NCBI GenBank assembly: GCA_947462515.1
Contig: CANHPJ010000001.1
Span: 1-49,836, forward strand
Source of the DNA: Bacteroidota bacterium
GTDB lineage: Bacteria > Bacteroidota > Bacteroidia > JACCXN01
Length of the DNA stretch: 49,836 nucleotides
Direction of reading: 5' to 3'
The notes below the pieces were generated by a model. It was not told the DNA's origin. It made no database searches and saw nothing but the letters and a program-made list of their open reading frames with translations. Position 1 is the stretch's first letter. The number at the start of each line of letters is the position of its first letter. A program made the translations under genes and the position numbers. This document shows, one piece after another, positions 1 to 7,380 of this stretch.

Positions 1-227
1 ACCATATTTGCAATCAATGCACGATATAAACCATGCTTAGATCTAACATCTTTATCATCGCTAACTCTAGAAAGAGTTAATTTTGAATCATTATGTTCAA
101 TGCTAATTGCATTATCAACAACTTGAGTTAGGGTACCAAGAGATCCTTTTACAACAACAACATTGTTATTAACTGTAACATCAACTCCTGAAGGAACATC
201 TATGGGTAATTTTCCGATACGTGACAT
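1..227 (-). CDS. rplF: 50S ribosomal protein L6 (5' part, truncated by window edge)
   Basis: L6 binds 23S rRNA near the factor-binding site of the large subunit. Reading the minus strand from the ATG at 225-227 gives a protein beginning MSRIGKLPIDVPSGV, the usual L6 N-terminus, followed by a stretch ending near GLYRALIANMV; about 75 of the expected roughly 180 residues are present before the window ends. It follows rpsH by about 20 bases in the spc part of the operon, the normal position for rplF. The identification is firm; the C-terminal part cannot be judged here. Confidence 0.93.
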   Translation of the reverse strand, partial: MSRIGKLPIDVPSGVDVTVNNNVVVVKGSLGTLTQVVDNAISIEHNDSKLTLSRVSDDKDVRSKHGLYRALIANM

Positions 228-247
228 ACTATAAGGTAATCTTTAAA

Positions 248-643
248 TTAATATACATAACAAATAACTTCACCACCAGCATTTTCATTTTTAGCTTCTT
301 TATCAGTCATTAAACCTTTTGAAGTAGAAATAATAGCTATACCTAAACCATTTAATACTCTAGGAATACTATCAACACCTGCATACCTTCTTAAACCTGG
401 TCTACTAGCTCTTTGAAGTTTTTTAATAGCAGGAACTTTAGTTATAGGATGATATTTCAAGGCAATTTTTATTAAGCCTTGTGTATCATTATCCTCAAAT
501 TTGTAATTTAAAATATATCCTTTTTCAAATAAAATTTTGGTGATGTTTTTTTTAATGTTTGAAGCAGGAATTTCAACAATACGGTGGTTTGCACTAACCG
601 CATTTCTTAATCTTGTCAAATAATCAGCTATTGGATCAGTCAT
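248..643 (-). CDS. rpsH: 30S ribosomal protein S8
   Basis: S8 is a primary 16S rRNA binder in the central domain of the small subunit and, in some bacteria, a translational repressor of the spc operon. The 131-residue product has the family length. It starts MTDPIADYLTRLRNA and ends with the conserved STSKGLMTDKEA and GGEVICYVY segments that make up the C-terminal rRNA-binding domain. It lies between rpsN and rplF with short gaps, as in other spc operons. I see no stem-loop resembling the E. coli S8 operator near rplE, but this was only checked by eye. Confidence 0.97.
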   Translation of the reverse strand: MTDPIADYLTRLRNAVSANHRIVEIPASNIKKNITKILFEKGYILNYKFEDNDTQGLIKIALKYHPITKVPAIKKLQRASRPGLRRYAGVDSIPRVLNGLGIAIISTSKGLMTDKEAKNENAGGEVICYVY

Positions 644-685
644 TGTTTAAGTAATTATATAAATTTCTATTTTCGAATTGAAAAA

Positions 686-955
686 CTACCAGCTAGATTT
701 AGTAATACCTGGGATTTTACCAAAAAGAGCCATATCTCTAAATAAAACCCTTGAAATACCAAATTGACGCATGTAACCTCTAGGTCTTCCAGTTAATTTA
801 CACCTGTTTCTTAACCTTACAGGACAAGAATTTTTTGGTAATTTCTGCAAAGCAACATAATCTCCAGCAGCTTTTAATGCTTCTCTTTTCTCTGAATATT
901 TATCAACAAGTTTCTGTCTTTTGACTTCCCTTGCTTTCATTGATTCTTTGGCCAT
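686..955 (-). CDS. rpsN: 30S ribosomal protein S14, zinc-free form
   Basis: S14 helps assemble the head of the small subunit. The 89-residue product is the long form without a zinc finger: it begins MAKESMKAREVKRQKLV and, where the short zinc form has four cysteines in two CxxC pairs, it has only two scattered cysteines (in NSCPVRLRNRC). The conserved C-terminal part reads GRPRGYMRQFGISR and ends GITKSSW. The gene sits between rplE and rpsH in the standard order. Only this form is visible in the window; a zinc-dependent paralogue elsewhere cannot be excluded. Confidence 0.96.
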   Translation of the reverse strand: MAKESMKAREVKRQKLVDKYSEKREALKAAGDYVALQKLPKNSCPVRLRNRCKLTGRPRGYMRQFGISRVLFRDMALFGKIPGITKSSW

Positions 956-969
956 ACTATAAATCTAAA

Positions 970-1527
970 TTATTTATTTTTTGCTTTGAAAGGTAAACCT
1001 AACTCTTTTAATAAAGAAAGAGATTCAGTATCATTTTTTGAGCTAGTTACAAAAGTAATATCCATACCCAAAATCTTGTTTACTTTATCAATATCAATTT
1101 CAGGAAAAATAATTTGTTCAGTTACTCCTAAAGTGTAGTTACCATTACCATCAAATCCAGTGTTGTTGATACCTCTGAAATCTCTAATACGTGGAAGAGC
1201 AACAGAAATTAAACGATCAAGAAATTCATACATTTGATCACCTCTCAAGGTAACTCTTGCACCTATACCAACACCTTTTCTAAGTTTGAAATTAGAAATA
1301 TCTTTTTTAGACTTGGTTGCTACAGCTTTCTGACCAGAAATTATAGTCATTTCATGAATAGCAGATTCTAAGATCTTTTTATCAGAAACTGCTACACCAA
1401 CACCTTGGTTTAAGCATATCTTTTTAAGCTTAGGAACTTGCATAGGAGATTTAAAACTAAACTCCTTCATTAAAGCCGGAACTATCTCAGCCTTATATTT
1501 ATCTTTTAATCTAGGTGAATAAGACAT
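970..1527 (-). CDS. rplE: 50S ribosomal protein L5
   Basis: L5 binds 5S rRNA and contacts the P-site tRNA through its beta2-beta3 loop. The 185-residue product is of normal length and carries the conserved KKICLNQGVG segment near residue 35, the KSKKDISNFKLRKG region and the IRDFRGI motif near residue 115. Its ATG shares one base with the stop codon of rplX (TAATG at 1525-1529 on the minus strand), so translation of the two genes is probably coupled. The order rplX-rplE-rpsN is standard for spc operons. Confidence 0.97.
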   Translation of the reverse strand: MSYSPRLKDKYKAEIVPALMKEFSFKSPMQVPKLKKICLNQGVGVAVSDKKILESAIHEMTIISGQKAVATKSKKDISNFKLRKGVGIGARVTLRGDQMYEFLDRLISVALPRIRDFRGINNTGFDGNGNYTLGVTEQIIFPEIDIDKVNKILGMDITFVTSSKNDTESLSLLKELGLPFKAKNK

Positions 1528-1841
1528 TATTTTATAACCTCCCCTGATTTTTTTGAGTATCTAACAATTTTATTTCCTTCTAATTTCCTTCCAACTTTAG
1601 TTGCAATACCATTTTGTAGTAATACTAAGTTAGAAATATGAATAGGTGCTTCTTTTTTAACTATTCCACCTTGTGGATTAGAAGCACTAGGTTTAGTATG
1701 ACGATGAACTAAATTAACACCTTCAATTAAAGCTTTGTTATCGTCTATAATAACAGATAAAACATTGCCCTGTTGACCTTTGTAATTACCAGCAACAACT
1801 TTGACTATGTCGCCTTTTTTAATTTTTATTTTTGCTTTCAT
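1527..1841 (-). CDS. rplX: 50S ribosomal protein L24
   Basis: L24 is an early assembly initiator that binds the 5' end of 23S rRNA. The 104-residue product has an N-terminal KOW motif (IKKGDIVKVVAGNYKGQQG, about residues 7-25), then VNLVHRHTKPS and a basic tail. Its stop codon overlaps the start of rplE by one base. An open reading frame on the opposite strand at 1801-2004 overlaps it but resembles nothing and is a shadow of rplX and rplN. Confidence 0.96.
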   Translation of the reverse strand: MKAKIKIKKGDIVKVVAGNYKGQQGNVLSVIIDDNKALIEGVNLVHRHTKPSASNPQGGIVKKEAPIHISNLVLLQNGIATKVGRKLEGNKIVRYSKKSGEVIK

Positions 1842-1859
1842 AATTTTAATAAAAACTTA

Positions 1860-2228
1860 TTATAGCACCTCCGGCGCCAGAGAAATTATTTTCATAAATT
1901 GTTTTTCACGAAGTTCTCTTGCAACAGGACCGAAAATACGAGTACCTCTCATTTCTTCTGATGCATTTAACAAAACAACAGCGTTATCATCGAATCTAAT
2001 GTAAGATCCATCTTGTCTGCGAACTTCCTTTCTGGTTCGGACAACAACAGCTTTTGAAACAGTACCTTTTTTAACATTTCCTGAAGGAATTGCAGATTTA
2101 ACTGTAACAATAATTTTATCTCCGATAGAGGCATAACGTTTTTTTGTTCCGCCTAAAACACGTATACAAAGAACTTCTTTTGCACCACTATTATCTGCTA
2201 CTGCTAACCTTGATTCTTGTTGTATCAT
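1860..2228 (-). CDS. rplN: 50S ribosomal protein L14
   Basis: L14 lies at the subunit interface and contacts 16S rRNA helix 14. The 122-residue product has the exact family length, begins MIQQESRLAVADNSGAKE, contains VLGGTKKRYASIGDKI and ends FMKIISLAPEVL, all hallmarks of bacterial L14. It follows rpsQ and precedes rplX, the canonical start of the spc segment. Nothing in it is unusual. Confidence 0.98.
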   Translation of the reverse strand: MIQQESRLAVADNSGAKEVLCIRVLGGTKKRYASIGDKIIVTVKSAIPSGNVKKGTVSKAVVVRTRKEVRRQDGSYIRFDDNAVVLLNASEEMRGTRIFGPVARELREKQFMKIISLAPEVL

Positions 2229-2263
2229 AATATAAAATACAAATATAATTAATAATCTTTAAA

Positions 2264-2521
2264 CTATTTAGCTCTTTCAATAATATCTACCAATCTCCAG
2301 CATTTATTTTTACTAAGCGGACGAGTTTCCATAATTCTAACTGTATCACCTATGTTGCTTTCATCTTTTTCATCATGAGCCATAAATTTTGAAGTTCTCT
2401 TAACGAACTTACCATATTTAGGATGCATAACTTTTCTTTCAACAGAAACAACAATAGATTTATTCATTTTATTGCTGGTAACTATTCCTACTTTTTCTTT
2501 TCTTAAACTTCTGTTTTCCAT
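2264..2521 (-). CDS. rpsQ: 30S ribosomal protein S17
   Basis: S17 is a primary binder of the 5' domain of 16S rRNA with an OB fold. The 85-residue product shows RKEKVGIVTSNKMNKSIVV at the N-terminus and the typical HPKYGKFVKRTSKFMAHDE and GDTVRIMETRPLSKNK segments. It ends with a short basic helix (VDIIERAK). The gene is the last of the S10 part of the operon, 22 bases after rpmC. Confidence 0.97.
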   Translation of the reverse strand: MENRSLRKEKVGIVTSNKMNKSIVVSVERKVMHPKYGKFVKRTSKFMAHDEKDESNIGDTVRIMETRPLSKNKCWRLVDIIERAK

Positions 2522-2543
2522 TATAAGTAATATTGCTTTTGAA

Positions 2544-2732
2544 CTAAATTTCTCTTTTAACTAACTCTGTTTTAAGTCTAGCTAATTTTCTTCTCAATTC
2601 TTTAATCTTTAGTGGGTTTTCAATAGGAGATATTGAATGACCCATTTTGAGTTTAGAAAGAACTGATGATTCCTCCATAATTTTTTCAAGAAGTTCACTT
2701 TTTGAAAAATCTTTTAAAATATCTTTTTTCAT
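2544..2732 (-). CDS. rpmC: 50S ribosomal protein L29
   Basis: L29 sits beside the exit tunnel and forms part of the docking site for trigger factor and SRP. I place the start at the ATG in 2730-2732, giving a 62-residue helical protein beginning MKKDILKDFSKSEL and ending ELRRKLARLKTELVKREI. The frame stays open a further 72 bases upstream, but that extension lies entirely inside rplP and the family has no such N-terminus. With the chosen start the gene begins one base after the rplP stop codon, suggesting translational coupling. Confidence 0.93.
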   Translation of the reverse strand: MKKDILKDFSKSELLEKIMEESSVLSKLKMGHSISPIENPLKIKELRRKLARLKTELVKREI

Positions 2733-2733
2733 C

Positions 2734-3165
2734 TTAATTAACAGTTTCTTCAGAATAATCTCTTCTAACAATAAATTTGGTACTGATTGGGAGTTTTTGT
2801 GCACCTAATCTTAGTGCCTCTTTAGCAATCTCATGAGAAACACCTTCTATTTCAAACAAGATTCTACCTGGTTTAACCACAGCAACCCAATATTCTGGAC
2901 TACCTTTACCTTTACCCATCCTAACTTCTGCAGGTTTTTTAGTAATAGGTTTATCAGGAAAAATTCTAATCCATAATTGACCTTCTCTTTTCATAAATCT
3001 TGTTATGGCAATACGAGCAGATTCAATTTGACGACTAGTCATCCAAACACCTTCTTCAGCTTTAATTCCAAAAGATCCAAATGAAATCTGGTTTCCGCGG
3101 TTAGCGTTACCTTTCATTTTCATCTTGTGCATTTTCCTGAATTTCGTTCTCTTTGGCTGTAACAT
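2734..3165 (-). CDS. rplP: 50S ribosomal protein L16
   Basis: L16 organises the A-site region of the large subunit. The 143-residue product starts MLQPKRTKFRKMHKMKMKG and contains WIRIFPDKPITKKPAEVRMG and KGKGSPEYWVAVVKPG, all diagnostic. Its stop codon is immediately followed by the ATG of rpmC. The order rpsC-rplP-rpmC is the normal S10-operon order. No odd residues noticed. Confidence 0.98.
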   Translation of the reverse strand: MLQPKRTKFRKMHKMKMKGNANRGNQISFGSFGIKAEEGVWMTSRQIESARIAITRFMKREGQLWIRIFPDKPITKKPAEVRMGKGKGSPEYWVAVVKPGRILFEIEGVSHEIAKEALRLGAQKLPISTKFIVRRDYSEETVN

Positions 3166-3209
3166 TTTTTTAAAAAATTATAAACGTTAAGATTTTGTTA
3201 TATTGAAAA

Positions 3210-3926
3210 TTATTTTTTCTTCTTTGGCTTAAATTTAGTAGGAGGAATTACCTTTTTTTCTTTTGCAACGGCTAAACCAACATTAGGTGATAAATCTCTC
3301 TTACCATATACTTCACCTTTGCAAATCCATACCTTAACACCAATTCTGCCGTAGGTTGTATGAGCTTCAGAAATAGCATAATCAATATCAGCACGTAATG
3401 TATGCAACGGAGTTCTACCCTCTTTATAACCTTCTGACCTAGCCATTTCAGCACCACCAAGTCTACCAGAAACTAAAACCTTAATACCTTCTCCACCCAT
3501 CCTCATTGTAGAGGCAATTGACATTTTGGCGGCTCTTCTAAAAGAAATTCTTCCTTCGATTTGACGAGCAATACCATCAGCAACCAATTTGGCATCTAAT
3601 TCAGGTCGTTTAATCTCGAAAATATTAATTTGAACATCCTTCTTGGTAATTTTCTTTAACTCTTCCTTAAGTTTGTCTACCTCTTGACCACCTTTACCAA
3701 TAATAATTCCTGGTCTAGAAGTGTTAATCGTAACGGTGATAAGCTTTAGTGTTCTTTCAATAATAATTTTTGAAATACTAGCTTTTCTTAAACGCTCTGT
3801 CAAGTAAACACGTATGTGCTCATCTTCAACCAACTTGTCTGCGTAATTATTGCCACCATACCAGTTGGAATCCCAACCTTTAATAATTCCTAGCCTAGCG
3901 CCAATAGGATTTGCCTTTTGTCCCAT
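3210..3926 (-). CDS. rpsC: 30S ribosomal protein S3
   Basis: S3 lines the mRNA entry tunnel and contributes to the ribosomal helicase activity. The 238-residue product begins MGQKANPIGARLGIIKGWDS and has a type II KH domain with the GxxG loop in GIIIGKGGQEVDKLKEEL (about residues 75-92). The C-terminal domain has GRLGGAEMARSEGYKEGR. A lysine-rich tail (KFKPKKKK) ends the protein. It follows rplV by 10 bases. A 62-residue frame at 3272-3460 is only a shadow of this gene in another frame. Confidence 0.98.
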   Translation of the reverse strand: MGQKANPIGARLGIIKGWDSNWYGGNNYADKLVEDEHIRVYLTERLRKASISKIIIERTLKLITVTINTSRPGIIIGKGGQEVDKLKEELKKITKKDVQINIFEIKRPELDAKLVADGIARQIEGRISFRRAAKMSIASTMRMGGEGIKVLVSGRLGGAEMARSEGYKEGRTPLHTLRADIDYAISEAHTTYGRIGVKVWICKGEVYGKRDLSPNVGLAVAKEKKVIPPTKFKPKKKK

Positions 3927-3936
3927 TATTTAATAT

Positions 3937-4347
3937 TTATTGTTGTTGAATAGTATTAACTTTTTTATCTAAAATCAGGGTAACATGATTAGAACGTTTT
4001 CTAATTCTATGACCTCTACCCTGAGGAGCAGTTCTTAATCTTTTAAGTTGACGAGCGCTATCTACAAAAATTTCTTTAATGTATAACTCGTCGTCTCCGG
4101 CTCTTGTGCCAGACTTTAACTCAAAATTAGCAATGGCAGAACTCAATAACTTTTCAACTCTTATAGCAGCGTCTTTTGACGTATATTGCAATAAATTTAA
4201 AGCTCTATAGGCATTCATACCTCTAACCATATCCGCTACCAACCTCATTTTACGAGGAGACGTAGGACAATTGTTTAACTTTGCAACATAGAAAGATTTA
4301 TTTGCTTCCTTCTTAGCTTCCGCTGTTTGTCTTTTTCTAACACCCAT
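3937..4347 (-). CDS. rplV: 50S ribosomal protein L22
   Basis: L22 has a globular domain on the subunit surface and a long beta hairpin that lines the exit tunnel. The 136-residue product includes the family motif SPRKMRLVADMVRGMNAYRA near residues 30-49, and the hairpin tip region LKRLRTAPQGRGHRIRKRSNH. The N-terminus (MGVRKRQTAEAKKEANKS) is longer than in E. coli, which is common in Bacteroidota. It lies between rpsS and rpsC in canonical order. Confidence 0.97.
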   Translation of the reverse strand: MGVRKRQTAEAKKEANKSFYVAKLNNCPTSPRKMRLVADMVRGMNAYRALNLLQYTSKDAAIRVEKLLSSAIANFELKSGTRAGDDELYIKEIFVDSARQLKRLRTAPQGRGHRIRKRSNHVTLILDKKVNTIQQQ

Positions 4348-4359
4348 GATAATAAAAAA

Positions 4360-4641
4360 TTACTTTTTACCTTTATCTTTTTTATTTCCACCATGACCTC
4401 TAAAGGTTCTTGTGGGGGAGAATTCTCCAAATTTGTGACCTACCATGTTTTCAGTAACATAAACAGGGATGAATTTTCTGCCATTATGAACAGCAATTGT
4501 TTGCCCCACAAAGTCAGGGGAAATCATTGATCTTCTTGACCAAGTTTTTATTACTGTTTTCTTTCCTGAAGAAACTAAATCAGATATTTTCTTCTCTAGC
4601 TTATAATCAATAAAAGGACCTTTTTTTAACGAACGACTCAT
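4360..4641 (-). CDS. rpsS: 30S ribosomal protein S19
   Basis: S19 is a head protein that forms a complex with S13 and contacts the A-site finger. The 93-residue product begins MSRSLKKGPFIDYKLEKK and contains the conserved WSRRSMISPDFVG and GHKFGEFSPTRTFRGHGG segments. Length and order (rplB-rpsS-rplV) are standard. A 67-residue frame on the other strand (4327-4530) is an antisense shadow. Confidence 0.98.
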   Translation of the reverse strand: MSRSLKKGPFIDYKLEKKISDLVSSGKKTVIKTWSRRSMISPDFVGQTIAVHNGRKFIPVYVTENMVGHKFGEFSPTRTFRGHGGNKKDKGKK

Positions 4642-4647
4642 ATAGTA

Positions 4648-5469
4648 TTATTTTCTTTTCTCAACAATATAACGATTTGACATTTTTTTCAAGTACCTTG
4701 TTTTAAGACCTTTAGACTTAAGACCTTTTCTTGATCTTGGATGCCCACCTGATGCTCTTCCTTCACCACCACCCATTGGATGATCTACAGGATTCATTGC
4801 TACAGCCCTAGTTCGTGGTCTTCTACCTAACCATCTACTTCTACCTGCTTTTCCAGAAACTTCCAAATTATGATCGGAATTAGAAACTGAACCAATTGTA
4901 GCCAAGCAGGTAGTCAATATCATTCGGGTTTCACCTGAAGGTAACTTAATTGTGGCGTATTTACCATCTCTAGCAGCTAACTGAGCATAAGTACCAGCGC
5001 TTCTAGCAATATTTGCACCTTGACCAGGTCTAAGTTCAATATTGTGAATAGTGGTTCCTAAAGGTATTTCGCTTAAAAACAAAGCATTTCCAACCTCAGG
5101 AGCCGAACCTTTTCCTGAAACAACAGTACTGCCGACTTTCAAACCATTGGGAGATATAATATATCTTTTCTCACCATCTTTGTAAACAACCAAAGCAATT
5201 CTAGCTGTGCGATTTGGATCATATTCAATAGATTTAACAATAGCAGGAATTTCATGTTTATTCCTTTTGAAATCAATAATACGATACATCTTTTTATGTC
5301 CACCACCAACATAACGAATGGTCATTTTACCATCACCATTACGTCCACCAGACTTTTTTATAGGGGCTAACAAAGACTTTTCAGGTGTTGAAGCTGTTAA
5401 CTCCTCAAAATTTCCCGCTACTTTAAATCTTTGACCCGGTGTAATAGGGTTAAATTTTCTAACTGCCAT
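4648..5469 (-). CDS. rplB: 50S ribosomal protein L2
   Basis: L2 is a primary 23S rRNA binder needed for subunit association and peptidyl-transfer activity. The 273-residue product has the usual length, an N-terminal OB fold, an SH3-like C-terminal domain, and the signature MNPVDHPMGGGEGRASGG near residue 222. E. coli reads HPH where this protein reads HPM; I recall this variant from other Bacteroidota but cannot check it here. It starts 4 bases after rplW and precedes rpsS by 6 bases. Confidence 0.98.
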   Translation of the reverse strand: MAVRKFNPITPGQRFKVAGNFEELTASTPEKSLLAPIKKSGGRNGDGKMTIRYVGGGHKKMYRIIDFKRNKHEIPAIVKSIEYDPNRTARIALVVYKDGEKRYIISPNGLKVGSTVVSGKGSAPEVGNALFLSEIPLGTTIHNIELRPGQGANIARSAGTYAQLAARDGKYATIKLPSGETRMILTTCLATIGSVSNSDHNLEVSGKAGRSRWLGRRPRTRAVAMNPVDHPMGGGEGRASGGHPRSRKGLKSKGLKTRYLKKMSNRYIVEKRK

Positions 5470-5473
5470 TTTA

Positions 5474-5764
5474 TTAAATATTACTATAAAAATCTATTGA
5501 ATCGCCTATTTTTAGAGAAACTATTGCTTTTTTAAAGGAGCTAGTTCTACCAACAACTAAACCAGTTTTAGTATTTCTAGATTTCACTTTACCTGTATAT
5601 CTAAAAGTTTTAACATCTGTTACTTTTACATTATACAACTTCTCAATTGCATTTTTAACTTCAATCTTATTAGATTCTTTGTTTACAATGAATCCGTATC
5701 GATTAAGCTTTTCAGTAAGAGAGTTCATTTTCTCTGTTACAAGTGGTTTAATTACTATTTCCAT
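5474..5764 (-). CDS. rplW: 50S ribosomal protein L23
   Basis: L23 lies at the exit of the peptide tunnel and is the docking site for trigger factor and SRP. The 96-residue product starts MEIVIKPLVTEKMNSLTEK, the usual pattern of a KPLVTEK motif early in the chain, and contains VKNAIEKLYNVKVTDVKT followed by the extended loop region with KSRNTKTG. It lies between rplD and rplB with gaps of only 3 and 4 bases. Confidence 0.96.
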   Translation of the reverse strand: MEIVIKPLVTEKMNSLTEKLNRYGFIVNKESNKIEVKNAIEKLYNVKVTDVKTFRYTGKVKSRNTKTGLVVGRTSSFKKAIVSLKIGDSIDFYSNI

Positions 5765-5767
5765 CTC

Positions 5768-6400
5768 TTAGTTACTTGATAAAATATTCTCCATTTTTAC
5801 TATTGCACTTTCTGAAATTATTAAGCAATTTGCTTTTAAAATATCGTAAGTGTTAATGTCAGATGCAGCAACTACCTTTGTACCAGATAAATTACGGGAC
5901 GACAAATATAAGTTTTTATTTGAATCTCCAACTATAAATAATGTTTTTTTATCCGAAAGTTTAAGATTATTAAGAAAATCTGTATAAAACTTTGTTTTTG
6001 GAGCATCAAAACTAAAATCTTCTAGTACAACAATGTTGTTTTCTTTTGCTTTGTAAGACAAAGCAGATAACCTAGCTAAAGATTTAACCTTTTTATTCAG
6101 TTTGAAACTATAGTCTCGTGGTTGAGGGCCAAATATTCTTCCACCACCTCTTAGTAATGGACTTTTAATACTTCCTTTACGGGCTCCGCCAGTTCCTTTT
6201 TGCTTATGCAACTTTTTTGTAGATCCAGCTATTTCATTACGTTGTTTAGATTTATGAGTACCTTGTCTTTGATTTGCAAGATATTGTTTAACATCTAAAT
6301 AAATTGCATGATCGTTAGGGTCAATTCCGAATACAGAATCAGTTAATTCAACACTTCTATTAGTTGAGTTTCCCTCTTTGTTTAGTATAGCTATTTTCAT
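5768..6400 (-). CDS. rplD: 50S ribosomal protein L4
   Basis: L4 contributes a loop to the constriction of the exit tunnel and in some bacteria represses its own operon. The 210-residue product has the typical internal segment GSTKKLHKQKGTGGARKG followed by SPLLRGGGRIFGPQPRDY, which forms the extended tunnel loop. The C-terminal Rossmann-like part includes NIVVLEDFSFDAPKTK. It follows rplC by one base, so translation is probably coupled. No L4-type leader structure was recognised upstream of rpsJ. Confidence 0.97.
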   Translation of the reverse strand: MKIAILNKEGNSTNRSVELTDSVFGIDPNDHAIYLDVKQYLANQRQGTHKSKQRNEIAGSTKKLHKQKGTGGARKGSIKSPLLRGGGRIFGPQPRDYSFKLNKKVKSLARLSALSYKAKENNIVVLEDFSFDAPKTKFYTDFLNNLKLSDKKTLFIVGDSNKNLYLSSRNLSGTKVVAASDINTYDILKANCLIISESAIVKMENILSSN

Positions 6401-6401
6401 C

Positions 6402-7019
6402 TTATTTCTCTACAATTACGTAAGATCCTTTTGCACCAGGAATTGAACCTTTTACAAGAATAATGCTTTGATCATTTAAAACTTTTACAATTTCCAAATT
6501 CTGAACTTTAACTCTGGCTCCACCGGTTCTACCAGCCATTCTCATACCAGGGAAAACTCTTGAAGGCCATGAAGAAGCACCCAATGAACCAGGAGCTCTC
6601 AATCTGTTGTGCTGACCATGTGTCTGCATACCTACACCACTAAAACCATGTCTTTTAACAACACCTTGAAATCCTTTTCCTTTTGATGTACCAACAACTT
6701 CAACCCAATCACCTTCTTCGAAAATCTCAGTAGTGACAATATCACCTAAGGATTTAGCGTTTTCAAAACTTTTAAATTCAACAAGCTTACTCTTAGGAGA
6801 AGTGTTTGCTTTCAGAAAGTGACCTTTCATGGCACCTGAAGTGTTTTTCTCTTTCTTTTCTCCAAAGGCTAACTGAACTGCAGAATAGCCATCAATTTCT
6901 AAGGTTTTTACTTGTGTAACAACACAAGGACCAGCTTGTATAACTGTGCATGGAATACTTTTTCCAGCGGCACTAAATATACTGGTCATTCCGATTTTTT
7001 TACCTATGATTCCAGACAT
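6402..7019 (-). CDS. rplC: 50S ribosomal protein L3
   Basis: L3 initiates large-subunit assembly and its central extension approaches the peptidyl-transferase centre. The 205-residue product begins MSGIIGKKIGMTSIFSAAGK and has the signature GTSKGKGFQGVVKRHGFSG near residues 110-128, then HGQHNRLRAPGSLGASSWPS and GMRMAGRTGG. Some bacteria methylate a glutamine in this region. It sits between rpsJ and rplD as usual. Confidence 0.97.
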   Translation of the reverse strand: MSGIIGKKIGMTSIFSAAGKSIPCTVIQAGPCVVTQVKTLEIDGYSAVQLAFGEKKEKNTSGAMKGHFLKANTSPKSKLVEFKSFENAKSLGDIVTTEIFEEGDWVEVVGTSKGKGFQGVVKRHGFSGVGMQTHGQHNRLRAPGSLGASSWPSRVFPGMRMAGRTGGARVKVQNLEIVKVLNDQSIILVKGSIPGAKGSYVIVEK

Positions 7020-7049
7020 TATATTTAAAATTAATTAATAATTAAAAAA

Positions 7050-7355
7050 CTAAACTTTAATTTCTACTTCAACACCACTTGGTAATTCAAGTTTCATTAA
7101 GGCATCAACTGTTTTTGATGTGGAGCTATAAATATCCAACATCCTTTTGTAAGAACAAAGTTGAAATTGTTCACGCGCTTTTTTATTAACGTGTGGGGAA
7201 CGTAAAACAGTAAAAATCTTTTTATTGGTTGGAAGAGGAATAGGACCACTAACAACAGCTCCTGTTAATTTAACAGTTTTAACAATCTTTTCAGCTGATT
7301 TATCAACTAAGTTATGATCGTATGATTTTAATTTGATTCTTATTTTTTGGCTCAT
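7050..7355 (-). CDS. rpsJ: 30S ribosomal protein S10
   Basis: S10 is a small-subunit head protein that also acts as NusE in transcription antitermination. The 101-residue product starts MSQKIRIKLKSYDHNLVDKS and contains GPIPLPTNKKIFTVLRSPHVNKK, both diagnostic. It follows fusA by only 25 bases, with no tuf gene between them, so the str and S10 operons are joined here. Confidence 0.98.
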   Translation of the reverse strand: MSQKIRIKLKSYDHNLVDKSAEKIVKTVKLTGAVVSGPIPLPTNKKIFTVLRSPHVNKKAREQFQLCSYKRMLDIYSSTSKTVDALMKLELPSGVEVEIKV

Positions 7356-7380
7356 TTTAAATAATAAAGAACGTTAATAA

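Noticed and set aside
1801..2004. Open frame on the plus strand opposite rplX and rplN
   Set aside because: It overlaps two certain ribosomal genes on the other strand, and its translation resembles no family.
2733..2804. Upstream extension of rpmC
   Set aside because: It is wholly inside rplP, and L29 proteins do not have this part.
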